This document shows, in pieces, positions 51,497-59,946 of a stretch of DNA of 64,000 nt. Under the pieces are notes generated by a model. That model ran no database searches, had not been told where the DNA came from, and worked only from the letters and a program-made list of their open reading frames with translations. The stretch is from Actinomadura kijaniata NBRC 14229 (GTDB taxonomy: Bacteria; Actinomycetota; Actinomycetes; Streptosporangiales; Streptosporangiaceae). Position numbers and translations under genes: made by a program. Location: the NCBI RefSeq assembly GCF_001552175.1, contig NZ_BCQR01000036.1:1-64000 (forward strand), in the 5' to 3' direction. Numbering within the stretch: the stretch's first letter is position 1; each line of letters starts with the position of its first letter.

Positions 51497-52729
51497 GTGC
51501 AGCGAAGGCTTGCCGCTGGGGTGCGGGCGGGTGCGGGCATGGCGGGAGCGGTACTGCTCCTGACGACCGCGTGCTCGGGTGACGGGGACGGTGGCGGCGT
51601 CACCGTCGGCGGCAACGGCGAGGCGGGTGCGCCACAGGTGACCGTCACGCCCGGCAACGGCGACGGCAAGGCCAAGCCGGAGGCGGGCGTCCAGGTCACC
51701 GTGACCGGCGGAACCCTGGAGCAGGTCACGGTCACGCGCGGCGGCAAGCCCGTCGAGGGCGCGATGGCGAACGACAAGACCGGATGGAAGTCGCGGACCC
51801 TCAAGCCCGGTTCGAGCTACCAGGTGAACGCGGTCGCCCGCAGCCCCAAGGGCAAGACGACCACGGTCACCGCCAAGTTCTCCACGCTCAAGGCCGCGAA
51901 CCCCCTGGCCGTCACCGACGTGACGCCCAGCGCGGGCGAGACCGTCGGCGTCGGGATGCCGATCATGGTGACGTTCAACCGGGCCGTGGGCGACCGCAAG
52001 GCCGTCGAGCAGGCGCTGGAGGTGAAGTCCACCAAGCCCGCCGTCGGCGCCTGGTACTGGGTGAGCGACACCCAGGTGATCTTCCGGACGCAGAACGGCC
52101 AGTACTGGAAGCCCAACCAGCGGGTCAGCCTCAAGGCGAAGCTGGCCGGGGTGAAGGCCGGCGCGAAGGTCTACGGCACCAACGACTTCACCCGTTCCTT
52201 CAAGATCGGCAACTCGCAGATCACCACGGTCAGCACCAAGACCAAGCGGGCCGTGATGAAGGTCAACGGCAAGGTCCGCAAGCAGTGGAAGATCAGCGCC
52301 GGCAAGGGCGGCCGGGTCCGCAACGGAGTCGACACCTACCTGACCACCAGCGGCATCCACCTGACCATGAGCAAGCACCTGGTCGAGCGGATGACGTCGG
52401 CGTGGATGGGCGTCACCGACAAGAAGCACCCCGAGTACTACGACCTGAAGCTGCCGCACGCGGTGCGCATCTCCAACTCGGGCGAGTACCTGCACGCCAG
52501 CCCCGACCGCTACTGGGCGTTCGGCCGCGTCAACGCCAGCCACGGCTGCGTCAACATGCCGCCGCCCGTCGCCGCCTGGTACTACGGCGTCACCAACCGC
52601 GGCGACGTGGTCGTGATCACCGGCAGCAAGCGCGGCCTGGAGTGGAACAACGGCTGGAGCTACTACCAGATGCCCTGGTCCAAGTGGGTGAAGGGCAGCG
52701 CGCTGGACCGCACCGTCACCACCGGCTGA
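51497..52729 (+). CDS. L,D-transpeptidase lipoprotein, second copy
   Basis: A 410-residue paralogue of the upstream enzyme. The lipoprotein signal ends LLLTTAC with Cys26. Ig-like units follow (VTVTPGNGDGKAKPEAGVQV and ETVGVGMPIMVTFNRAVGDR). The catalytic domain has YLHASPDRYWAFGRVNASHG followed by CVNM, with Cys at about 351. The ending GWSYYQMPWSKWVKGSALDR is shared with the first copy. The start GTG 51497 has GGGGAGG upstream. It acts on the outer face of the membrane in cell-wall cross-linking. Confidence 0.94.
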   Translation: MQRRLAAGVRAGAGMAGAVLLLTTACSGDGDGGGVTVGGNGEAGAPQVTVTPGNGDGKAKPEAGVQVTVTGGTLEQVTVTRGGKPVEGAMANDKTGWKSRTLKPGSSYQVNAVARSPKGKTTTVTAKFSTLKAANPLAVTDVTPSAGETVGVGMPIMVTFNRAVGDRKAVEQALEVKSTKPAVGAWYWVSDTQVIFRTQNGQYWKPNQRVSLKAKLAGVKAGAKVYGTNDFTRSFKIGNSQITTVSTKTKRAVMKVNGKVRKQWKISAGKGGRVRNGVDTYLTTSGIHLTMSKHLVERMTSAWMGVTDKKHPEYYDLKLPHAVRISNSGEYLHASPDRYWAFGRVNASHGCVNMPPPVAAWYYGVTNRGDVVVITGSKRGLEWNNGWSYYQMPWSKWVKGSALDRTVTTG

Positions 52730-52787
52730 CCGGATTTTTCCACGGCGCCACCGGGGGAGAACCGGTTCCTCGGGGAACGGGCACATC

Positions 52788-54062
52788 ATGAATATGCGGG
52801 GGAGCACGCGCGGCCTGGCGCGGCGAGGACTGAGACCGGCCCACTACGCGTTGCGGCGGACCACGCTGTGGGCGCTGCGGCCGGTGGCGCTGCTGCGCCC
52901 CGCGCCCCGCCGCGGGGACCGCCCGCGCGTGCGGTTCCTGCTCCAGCACGCCCACGGCAGCGGCGGGACCATCCGCACCGTGCTCAACCTGAGCGGCCAT
53001 CTGGCCCGCGAGCACGACGTGGAGATCGTCAGTGTGCTGAACCGCCGCGCCACCCCGTTCTTCCCGGTGGCCGACGGCGTCCGGATCGTCGTCGCCGACG
53101 ACCGGCTGACCCCGCCGTCGGGCCGGGCGGGGCGGCTGCTGGCCCGGGTGCCGAGCCTGCTGACCCCGGTCGACGACGCCTCGTTCCGCTCCATGAACCT
53201 GCGCGCCGACCTGCTGCTGCTGCGCGCGCTGTGGCGGCGGCCCCCGGACGTGGTGATCGGCACCCGGCCCTCGCTCAACCTGCTGGTCGCCGAGCTGGCC
53301 CCGCGCGGCACGGCGGCGGTCGGGCAGGACCACATGAACCTGGCCTCCTACCGGCCCGCGCTGCGCCGCCGGATGGAACGCGCCTACCGGCGGCTGGCGC
53401 TGCTGGCGGTGCTGACCGAACGCACCCGTGCCGAGTACGCCGCCGCCCTGGCCGGGGCGCCCACCCGGCTGGAGGTCGTGCCCAACGCGCTGCCCGAGCT
53501 CGGCGGCGGCCCGTCCCGGCGCGAGCACAAGGTGCTGCTGGCCGCCGGGCGCTACACCCGGCAGAAGGGCTTCGACCTGCTGCTGGACGCCTACGCGCCG
53601 CTGGCGGCCGAGCACCCGGACTGGACGCTGCGCATCTTCGGCGCCGGGCCGATGCGCGACCAGCTGCGCAAACGCGTCGCCGACCTGGGACTGGCCGGAC
53701 GGGCCGAGGTGGGCGGGCGCACCGCGAAACTGGGCGCGGAGATGGAGCGGGCCGCCGTCTACGTGCTGTCCTCACGGTTCGAGGGGCTGCCCATGGTGGT
53801 GCTGGAGGCGATGAGCAAGGGGCTGCCGGTGGTGGCGTTCGACTGCCCCACCGGCCCCGCCGAAGTGATCACCGACGGGGAGGACGGGCTGCTGGTGCCC
53901 GCCGAGGACGTCGCGGCGCTCACGGCGGCGCTGCGCCGGGTGATGGGTGACGCGGACCTGCGGGACCGCCTCGGCGAACGCGCGCTCCGCACCGCCGAGG
54001 AGTACCGCCTGGACCGCATCGGCCCGCGGTGGGCGCGCCTGATCGCCGAACTGCGCCCCTGA
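52788..54062 (+). CDS. GT4-type glycosyltransferase
   Basis: A 424-residue GT-B glycosyltransferase. The N-terminal domain includes FLLQHAHGSGGTIRTVLNLS, with the glycine loop. The C-terminal domain has KVLLAAGRYTRQKGFDLLLD and the nucleotide-sugar site VYVLSSRFEGLPMVVLEAMS followed by GPAEVITDGEDG. It probably transfers a sugar to a lipid or wall polymer in the cytoplasm, donor unknown. An arginine-rich N-terminal extension of about 40 residues precedes the fold. ATG 52788 and ATG 52794 are both possible. It shares a hairpin with the convergent phosphatase gene. Confidence 0.9.
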   Translation: MNMRGSTRGLARRGLRPAHYALRRTTLWALRPVALLRPAPRRGDRPRVRFLLQHAHGSGGTIRTVLNLSGHLAREHDVEIVSVLNRRATPFFPVADGVRIVVADDRLTPPSGRAGRLLARVPSLLTPVDDASFRSMNLRADLLLLRALWRRPPDVVIGTRPSLNLLVAELAPRGTAAVGQDHMNLASYRPALRRRMERAYRRLALLAVLTERTRAEYAAALAGAPTRLEVVPNALPELGGGPSRREHKVLLAAGRYTRQKGFDLLLDAYAPLAAEHPDWTLRIFGAGPMRDQLRKRVADLGLAGRAEVGGRTAKLGAEMERAAVYVLSSRFEGLPMVVLEAMSKGLPVVAFDCPTGPAEVITDGEDGLLVPAEDVAALTAALRRVMGDADLRDRLGERALRTAEEYRLDRIGPRWARLIAELRP

Positions 54063-54093
54063 CCCGGACCCCTCCCCGGGGCCCGGCGGTCAG
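54059..54093. terminator. Hairpin shared by convergent glycosyltransferase and phosphatase genes
   Basis: CTGACC (54059-54064) and GGTCAG (54088-54093) are perfect arms around a GC-rich loop containing further complementary CCGG and CCCCGGGG stretches. The left arm holds the TGA of the glycosyltransferase and the right arm holds the stop of the phosphatase on the other strand. Confidence 0.5.
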
Positions 54094-55295
54094 GGCCGGC
54101 GCCAGCCCAGATGGATCACGGCGACGTCGTCCTCCAGGCCGTCGTAGTCGGCCGAGGCGGCCTCGGCCCCGTCCACCAGCGCGTCCACCAACGCCTCGGA
54201 GTCCATGCCGGGCCCGGCGGCGGCGCGCGCCAGCCCCAGCAGCCCGGTCAGGTCCAGCCGCTCGCCGTCCGGACCGGTCCGGCCCTCGAACAGCCCGTCG
54301 GTGAACAGCACCAGGCCGCCGCCCGGAGGCAGCGGCACCTCCTCCTCGGACCAGCCGCCGAGGCCCGGCACCATGCCGAGGGCGATCCCGCCGGGCGGCT
54401 CCACCAGGTGGACCCCGCCCGCCGAGTCGTAGCACAGCAGCCCCGGATGCCCGGCCCGCACGATCAGCGCGCGGTCCCGCTCCGGCGGCAGCGTGACGCT
54501 GGTGAGGGTGACGAACGCCTCGGTGTCGTCGCGTTCGGCCAGCAGCAGGTCCTCCAGCAGCCCGACCAGCCGCGCGCCGCTCAGCCCGGCCAGCACGAAC
54601 GACCGCCAGGCCACCCGCAGGCACACCCCCATGGCGGCCTCGGCCGCGCCGTGCCCGGCCACGTCGCCGATCACCGCGTGCAGCGCGCCGTCGACGGACT
54701 CCACCACGTCGAAGAAGTCGCCGCCCAGCAGCGAGTGCGCGCGGCCGGGGCGGTAGCGGGTCACCACGTCGGGCCGGTCGCTGGAGATGAGGGGGCGGGG
54801 GAGCAGGCCGCGTTCCAGCCGGGCGTTCTCGGCCGCGCGCAGCCGTTCGGCCTGGAGTTCCGCCGCCGACAGCGCCACCTGCTTGCGCTGGGCGGCGTAG
54901 CGGATGGCCCGGCCCAGCCACTGGGGCTCCAGCTGCCCCTTCACCAGGTAGTCCTGCGCGCCGACCGCGACGGCGGTCAGGCCCGCCTCCTCCTCGGCCA
55001 GCCCGGTCAGCACGATCACCGCCGCGCGGGGCGCGGCGGCCAGCATCGCGTGCAGCCCCTCCAGGCCCTGGGCGTCGGGCAGGTGCAGGTCCAGCAGCAC
55101 GCAGCCGGGCGACTCGCCGCCGGCCAGCACCTCGCGGGCCTGCGCCAGCGAGCGCACCCAGGTGAGCTCGGCGCGCAGCCCGCTGTCGGCCAGGAACTCC
55201 TCGATCAGCAGGGCGTCGCCCGCGTCGTCCTCGACCAGCAGCAGACGGCCGAGCCCACCGCCCTCGAGCGCACCGGGAGCCCATGCGGCCGTCAC
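54090..55295 (-). CDS. Response regulator-coupled SpoIIE-type serine phosphatase
   Basis: A 401-residue protein. The N-terminal receiver (about residues 12-135) contains LLLVEDDAGDALLIEEFLAD, the phosphoacceptor-bearing GCVLLDLHLPDAQGLEGLHA and the lysine in AQDYLVKGQ. A coiled-coil linker at about 150-185 joins it to a PP2C/SpoIIE domain with GGDFFDVVESVDGALHAVIG, VAGHGAAEAAMG and LFTDGLFEGRTG. It would dephosphorylate a STAS-type antagonist in response to a histidine kinase. GTG 55295 has GGGAGGA upstream and is preferred over ATG 55397, whose extra 34 residues are not conserved-looking. The STAS gene at 5482 is a distant possible target. Confidence 0.92.
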   Translation of the reverse strand: MTAAWAPGALEGGGLGRLLLVEDDAGDALLIEEFLADSGLRAELTWVRSLAQAREVLAGGESPGCVLLDLHLPDAQGLEGLHAMLAAAPRAAVIVLTGLAEEEAGLTAVAVGAQDYLVKGQLEPQWLGRAIRYAAQRKQVALSAAELQAERLRAAENARLERGLLPRPLISSDRPDVVTRYRPGRAHSLLGGDFFDVVESVDGALHAVIGDVAGHGAAEAAMGVCLRVAWRSFVLAGLSGARLVGLLEDLLLAERDDTEAFVTLTSVTLPPERDRALIVRAGHPGLLCYDSAGGVHLVEPPGGIALGMVPGLGGWSEEEVPLPPGGGLVLFTDGLFEGRTGPDGERLDLTGLLGLARAAAGPGMDSEALVDALVDGAEAASADYDGLEDDVAVIHLGWRRP

Positions 55296-55508
55296 GGGTC
55301 CTCCCGGCGCTCCGGCCGTCCCGGTCAAATCCACTCCCGCCCTCGCGTCGTCCCTCGCGTCGGCCGCCGGATCGCGGACGACACGATGATCGAACAATAG
55401 TGGTCAATGGACCAGGAAAACGCTACCGCTTCACAAGCGTTCGCAGCGGGCGGGTCAGGTCACTGCAACGCTCCGGCGAGCGCGCCCGCCGGCGGGACCC
55501 CGGCGGCG

Positions 55509-56390
55509 TCAGCCGCCGGTCCGCGCGGCGGCGGCCCCGCCCGCGCCGACCAGGTCGTTGCTCGCCCCGGCGGCCAGCCAGGCCGCCTCGTGCCGGGGCA
55601 TCATCCGGCGCGCCTGCCGGGTGACGGTCGCGGGCAGCGCGGCCCGCACCACCTGCATGGCGGGCAGCCACGCCTGCCCGTACACGTGCGGGCGGCGCGC
55701 GGCGATCCCGGCGAGCAGCCGCGCCACCGTGGGCCTGAGCGGGTAGGTGCGGTTGGCGGGGAACGGCAGGCCCGCCCGCATCTCGCGCAGCGCCGCGTTG
55801 CGGTCCGCACCGCGCACCATCTCGGTGTCGGTCCAGCTCAGGTAGCCGATCCCGACGGTCACGCCGTGGTGGGCGACCTCGGCGCGCAGGCTGTGCGCGA
55901 ACGCCTCCACACCCGACTTGCTGGCGCAGTAGGCCGCCATCATCGGCGCGGCGGTCAGCGCCGCCAGCGACGCCACCTGGAAGAAGTGACCCCGGCTCTC
56001 GCGCAGCGCGGGCAGGAAGGCGCGGGCGGTGTTGACGCTGCCGAGCAGGTTGACCTCGATCACCTTGTTGAAGGTGCGGGGGTCGGAGTGCTCGACGGGA
56101 CCGCCGGTGGCGATCCCGGCGTTGGCGACCACCACGTCGATCCGGCCGTAGTGCGCGGCGACCTCGGCGGCGACCCGGACCAGCGCCTCGGGGTCGGTGA
56201 CGTCCACCTCCCACCACCGCGCGCCGGGCCCGCACCGGCGGGCCGCCGCCGCCAGCCGCTCGGGCTCCAGCCCGAGCAGCGCCACCCGCGCCCCGGCCGA
56301 CGCCGCGCCGCGGGCGAGCATCGCCCCCAGCCCGCGCGCCGCACCCGTCACCACGACGACCCCGCCCCCGAAGTTCGTGTTCCCGCCCAA
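55509..56390 (-). CDS. Short-chain dehydrogenase/reductase
   Basis: A 293-residue SDR. The cofactor site is VVVVTGAARGLGAMLARGAA and the structural NAG motif is VVANAGIATGG. The active site contains VASLAALTAAPMMAAYCASK with the Y-x-x-x-K pair, preceded by the serine. A C-terminal extension (VVRAALPATVTRQARRMMPR) suggests a membrane-near SDR, as in actinomycete oxidoreductases for lipids or sterols. No ATG lies at the expected place. TTG 56390 (MGGNTNFGG) with GAGG upstream is used, and GTG 56435 is an alternative. It is divergent from the APH-like gene. Confidence 0.88.
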   Translation of the reverse strand: MGGNTNFGGGVVVVTGAARGLGAMLARGAASAGARVALLGLEPERLAAAARRCGPGARWWEVDVTDPEALVRVAAEVAAHYGRIDVVVANAGIATGGPVEHSDPRTFNKVIEVNLLGSVNTARAFLPALRESRGHFFQVASLAALTAAPMMAAYCASKSGVEAFAHSLRAEVAHHGVTVGIGYLSWTDTEMVRGADRNAALREMRAGLPFPANRTYPLRPTVARLLAGIAARRPHVYGQAWLPAMQVVRAALPATVTRQARRMMPRHEAAWLAAGASNDLVGAGGAAAARTGG

Positions 56391-56500
56391 CGCACACCGC
56401 CTCGAATTCGCACTGCCTACCTGCCGGTAACCCACCGGCCCGGGCCAGAGTAGACCATCCGTCCAATAGCCGGGGGGCCGGGCTCGGTTAACCTCGCGCG

Positions 56501-57415
56501 GTGAACGCCGAATGGGCCCCCGAACGCGAGACCACACCCGCCCAGGCCGCCGCCCTGATCGGCGCGCGGTTCCCGCGGCTGCGCGGCGTCCCGGCGCGAC
56601 CGCTGGCCACCGGCTGGGACAACACCGTCTTCCAGGTCGGCGACCGGCTGTTCCGCTTCCCGCGCCGCGCCGTCGCGGTCCCCGGCGTCGAACGCGAGAT
56701 CGCCGTGCTGCCCGCGCTGGCCGGGCGGCTGCCGCTGCCCGTCCCGGTCCCCGACCTGGTGGGGGAGCCGTCCCCGGAGTTCCCCTGGCCGTTCTGGGGC
56801 GCGCCGATGATCCCCGGCCGGGAGCTGGCCGACAGCGGGCTGCCACAGGACCGGCGCGCCCGCGCGGCGGCGGACGCCGGGGCGTTCCTGCGTGTCCTGC
56901 ACGCCCCGGACCTGGCGGCCGAGTTCGGAGACCGGCTCCCGTACGACCCGTTCCGGCGGGGCGTCCCGCCGGAACGGGCCGCCCGGGCCGCCGAACGCCT
57001 CGGCCGCCTGGCCCGGCGGGGCGCCTGGGAACGCGACCGCGCCGTCGAGGCCCTGCTGGACGCCGCCCGGACGATGCCGGAGCCCTCCGGCCCGGCCGTG
57101 CTCAGCCACGGCGACCTGCACGTCCGGCACCTGCTGGTCGACGGGGAGGGCCGGGCGTGCGGCGTCATCGACTGGGGCGACCTGTGCCTGGCCGACCCCG
57201 CCGTCGATCTGTCGCTGGCCTACGGCGGGTTCGCCGGGCCCGCCCGGCGGGCGTTCCTGGACGCCTACGGACCGGTCGCGCGGGAACGGGAGGACGCGGC
57301 GCGGGTGCTGGCGGTGATGCTGTGCGCGGCGCTCGCCGAGTACGCCGCCGCGACCGGCCGCGCCGCGCTGCTGCGGGAGTCCCTGGAGGGCATCGGCCGG
57401 GCGGCGCGCGACTAG
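56501..57415 (+). CDS. Aminoglycoside phosphotransferase (APH) family protein
   Basis: A 304-residue kinase-like protein. The N-lobe has PLATGWDNTVFQVGDRLFRF. The catalytic segment is AVLSHGDLHVRHLLVDGEGR with HGDLH, and the metal-binding aspartate is in GVIDWGDLCLADPAVDLSLA. APH-type enzymes phosphorylate hydroxyl groups of many small molecules, and resistance is only one possibility. The start is GTG 56501. Its stop codon (TAG) lies inside the left terminal repeat of the element at 57412-57567. Confidence 0.92.
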   Translation: MNAEWAPERETTPAQAAALIGARFPRLRGVPARPLATGWDNTVFQVGDRLFRFPRRAVAVPGVEREIAVLPALAGRLPLPVPVPDLVGEPSPEFPWPFWGAPMIPGRELADSGLPQDRRARAAADAGAFLRVLHAPDLAAEFGDRLPYDPFRRGVPPERAARAAERLGRLARRGAWERDRAVEALLDAARTMPEPSGPAVLSHGDLHVRHLLVDGEGRACGVIDWGDLCLADPAVDLSLAYGGFAGPARRAFLDAYGPVAREREDAARVLAVMLCAALAEYAAATGRAALLRESLEGIGRAARD

Positions 57416-57567
57416 GTCGTGTTGCGAAAGCCCTGGCCTACGGCGCTCGCCCGGGGGCTCGCTTCTCACCAGGTCTTGGCGAGCGCGGCATCGCTTCACG
57501 ATCGGGCCCGCCGGTCAGGCAACGCGCTCGCGTGCGTGGCCGAGACCCGCGTCGGAACAGGCCCTAG
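57412..57567. repeat. Small element with imperfect CTAG-ended terminal inverted repeats
   Basis: CTAGGTCGTGTTGCGA (57412-57427) and the complement of 57552-57567 (CTAGGGCCTGTTCCGA) match at 13 of 16 positions. An internal perfect nine-base inverted repeat, GCGCTCGCC (57443-57451) with GGCGAGCGC (57478-57486), lies in the left half. The stop codon of the APH gene is in the left repeat and the stop of the MEDS sensor is in the right one. The size of about 155 bases and the missing coding capacity suggest a MITE-like insertion or a bidirectional terminator. Confidence 0.55.
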
Positions 57568-58508
57568 GACGACAGGTAGACGCGGACCTCGGTGCCGTCG
57601 GGGCCGGTGTGCAGCCGGACCAGGTCGGCGATGTGGTTGACCATCAGCAGGCCGCGCCCCCCGTTGGTCGCCAGCTCGGCGGGGATGCGCCCGACCAGCG
57701 GATCGGTGATCGTCCCGGTGTCACGGACCGCGCAGACCACCTGCCCGCCCTCGGCCCAGACCAGCAGGGTGCCCGTGCCGTCGGCGTGGACGATCGAGTT
57801 GGCGGCCAGCTCGTTGACCGCCAGCTCCAGATCGTCGGCGCGGCGCGCCGACAGGCCGAGCGCGGCGGCGTGGTCGCGGGCGAACCGGCGGACCCGCGGC
57901 AGCGCGTCGTGGTCGAAGCGCAGCCGGTTGGCGTCCGCCGGGGGAGCGGGCAGCGGCCGGTTGTAGGCGGCGACGATCCGTTCGGGCGCGTAGGCGTCGC
58001 TGTCGTGGGACCCGTCCCGGTCCAGGAGGGTCGGGTGGGTGGCCCGGGCGTCCTCCAGGACGGGCTCGGGCAGCCCCTTGGTGTCGTAGGGGCACAGGAT
58101 CGAGACCCGGCGGCCGCTGAACGCCAGGTTGATCAGCGCCTCGTGGGTCACGCAGGCCGGGTACTCCAGCGCCGAGCGGCCCGGCCAGATCGGCTCGCCG
58201 ATGATCCGGACCCGCCGGTCGCGGGGGTGCCGGTCGGCGAACGCGCGCAGCACGCCGGGGATGATGCGGCCGGGGTTGCGCCCGGCCCTGGTCATGTCCA
58301 GCCACACGACCCGCACGGCGTCCGCGCCGAGCGCGTCGCGCAGCAGCGTCAGCCGGTGTCCGGGCACCGCGACCGCGACCGGCTGGCCGTCCGCCAGCCC
58401 GGCGCTCAGGAACGGCACGGTCCCGGCGAGGTACTCGTCATCGTTCCCGTAGAACAGCGCCGGATGGACGAACGGGTCACCGGTCAGTGGGGCCGACCGG
58501 ATCGTCAT
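57564..58508 (-). CDS. MEDS-domain sensor fused to HATPase_c, second copy
   Basis: A 314-residue paralogue of the 5802-6764 protein. The MEDS half has HPALFYGNDDEYLAGTVPFL, DMTRAGRNPGRIIPGVLRAF and RIIGEPIWPGRSALEYPACV, nearly identical to the first copy. The HATPase part has ELAVNELAANSIVHADGTG and GGRGLLMVNHIADLVRLHTG. It probably senses a hydrophobic ligand and controls a sigma/anti-sigma pathway through a STAS partner. Unlike the first copy it has no adjacent STAS gene. The start ATG 58508 lies upstream of the conserved part. The stop TAG is within the right repeat of the element next to it. Confidence 0.92.
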   Translation of the reverse strand: MTIRSAPLTGDPFVHPALFYGNDDEYLAGTVPFLSAGLADGQPVAVAVPGHRLTLLRDALGADAVRVVWLDMTRAGRNPGRIIPGVLRAFADRHPRDRRVRIIGEPIWPGRSALEYPACVTHEALINLAFSGRRVSILCPYDTKGLPEPVLEDARATHPTLLDRDGSHDSDAYAPERIVAAYNRPLPAPPADANRLRFDHDALPRVRRFARDHAAALGLSARRADDLELAVNELAANSIVHADGTGTLLVWAEGGQVVCAVRDTGTITDPLVGRIPAELATNGGRGLLMVNHIADLVRLHTGPDGTEVRVYLSS

Positions 58509-58685
58509 GGGTTCGTCACCTCGGGTGGGGGAGTCTGCGGGGACACCTTGTCGAGAGTACGCACTTCCGGTGACAGAAGGCGACGCGGGACCTCCTCTCG
58601 CGGTACGGAGACTCCGCGTGAGCGGTCGTCACCGTGACCGCTACCCCGAGGAAAAACCCGGAAACCGGCACTTCGGGACGGGATG

Positions 58686-59771
58686 TCAGGGACGCAGCAG
58701 GGCGGCGTCCACCACGTCGGCGAGCCGTTCCCGGTCGCGGTAGGCGGCGCGCTGCCGGTCCGCGCCGGTCCCGCGGGTCAGCAGGGACCGCAGCCCGGTG
58801 CGGACGCGTGCCAGGTCGCCGTTGTCGCGCAGCGCGGGCGCGGCGCGCGCCATCATCGCGCGGGCCAGGTCGGCGAACCGGGCGGGGCGTCCGGTGCACA
58901 CGTCGACGCCGTCGCCCGCCAGCCCGTAGCGGGCCGCCAGCCAGTACGCGGCCCGCAGCAGCTCGGGGGCCGGGTCGGGCGCGGGACGGCCCGCCTCGAC
59001 GTCGCCGAGCGCCGTCTGCGCCAGCCCCCGGACCAGCGCGGCGAACAGCGCCGCCTCGTCGGCGGTCAGCGCGACGTCCCCGAGCCGGACCTCCAGCGTC
59101 GGGAACCGCGACGACGGCCGCACGTCCCAGAAGATCGTTCCGGCGTCCATCAGCGCCCCGCACCCCAGCAGCGCGGCGACCAGTTCCTCGTAGTGCGCGG
59201 TGGACCGGAAGAACGGCGGGGGACCGGCCACCGGCCACCGCGCCCACGCCATGACCCGCCAGCAGACGTGGCCGGTGTCGCGGCCCGCCCAGTAGGGGGA
59301 GTTGGCGGCCAGCGCCAGCAGCGTCGGCAGCCAGGGCCGCAGGTGGTTGCTCACCCGCACCGCGTGGTCCAGGTCGGGCATCTCGACGTGCACGTGGCAG
59401 GAGGCGATGCACTGCTCGTCGTCCAGCGCCCGGTAGGTCGCCAGGCTGTCGGCGTACCGGCCGCCCGCCGCGATCGGCGGCGGCACCAGCTCGCCCAGCA
59501 CCGGCGTGCCGGTCGCGGCCAGCCGCACCCCCTCGGCCTCGGCGGCGGCGGCCATCGCCGCGCGCATCGCGTGGATCTGCTCGGTCAGCTTGTCCAGATC
59601 GTCGCAGGGAGAGGTCTTGGCCTCGGCGAGGAAGGCGATCAGTTCGGTCGAGGCGCGGTCGCCGAGCGTCCCGCCCGCGCGCCGCACGACCGCGGCGGCG
59701 CGGGGGACGACCGCGCGGGAGACCGGATCGACGACGAAGTACTCCTCCTCGATTCCGAACCGAAGGGCCAT
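58686..59771 (-). CDS. GCS2-type carboxylate-amine ligase (YbdK/EgtA-like)
   Basis: A 361-residue ATP-dependent ligase of the glutamate-cysteine ligase 2 family. The N-terminus is LRFGIEEEYFVVDPVSRAVV with the metal-binding GIEEE. Other blocks are TELIAFLAEAKTSPC, CIASCHVHVEMPDLDHAVRV and RPSSRFPTLEVRLGD. The family includes YbdK-like enzymes with weak glutamate-cysteine ligase activity and EgtA-like enzymes. The real substrate is not determined. The start ATG 59771 has GAGGTGG upstream. It is divergent from the mutA gene, with 175 bases between them. Confidence 0.92.
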   Translation of the reverse strand: MALRFGIEEEYFVVDPVSRAVVPRAAAVVRRAGGTLGDRASTELIAFLAEAKTSPCDDLDKLTEQIHAMRAAMAAAAEAEGVRLAATGTPVLGELVPPPIAAGGRYADSLATYRALDDEQCIASCHVHVEMPDLDHAVRVSNHLRPWLPTLLALAANSPYWAGRDTGHVCWRVMAWARWPVAGPPPFFRSTAHYEELVAALLGCGALMDAGTIFWDVRPSSRFPTLEVRLGDVALTADEAALFAALVRGLAQTALGDVEAGRPAPDPAPELLRAAYWLAARYGLAGDGVDVCTGRPARFADLARAMMARAAPALRDNGDLARVRTGLRSLLTRGTGADRQRAAYRDRERLADVVDAALLRP

Positions 59772-59946
59772 CCCACCACCTCGTGTCGGGGTCACTTCGA
59801 CGGTACGTCGCGGCGGCCCCGTTCGCACGCACCACCACCCCGGGTTCGGCCCGCGTCCGGCCCGCGTCCGGCCCCGGCCTCCCGGAACGACCCGTGGGGG
59901 ACCCCGGTGGCGGCCCGCGAGTACCCGCTCTCTTACGATCCCTGCC

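Noticed and set aside
59772-59946. A cobalamin riboswitch upstream of mutA
   Set aside because: The short gap holds no recognisable B12-box or the expected multi-stem structure.
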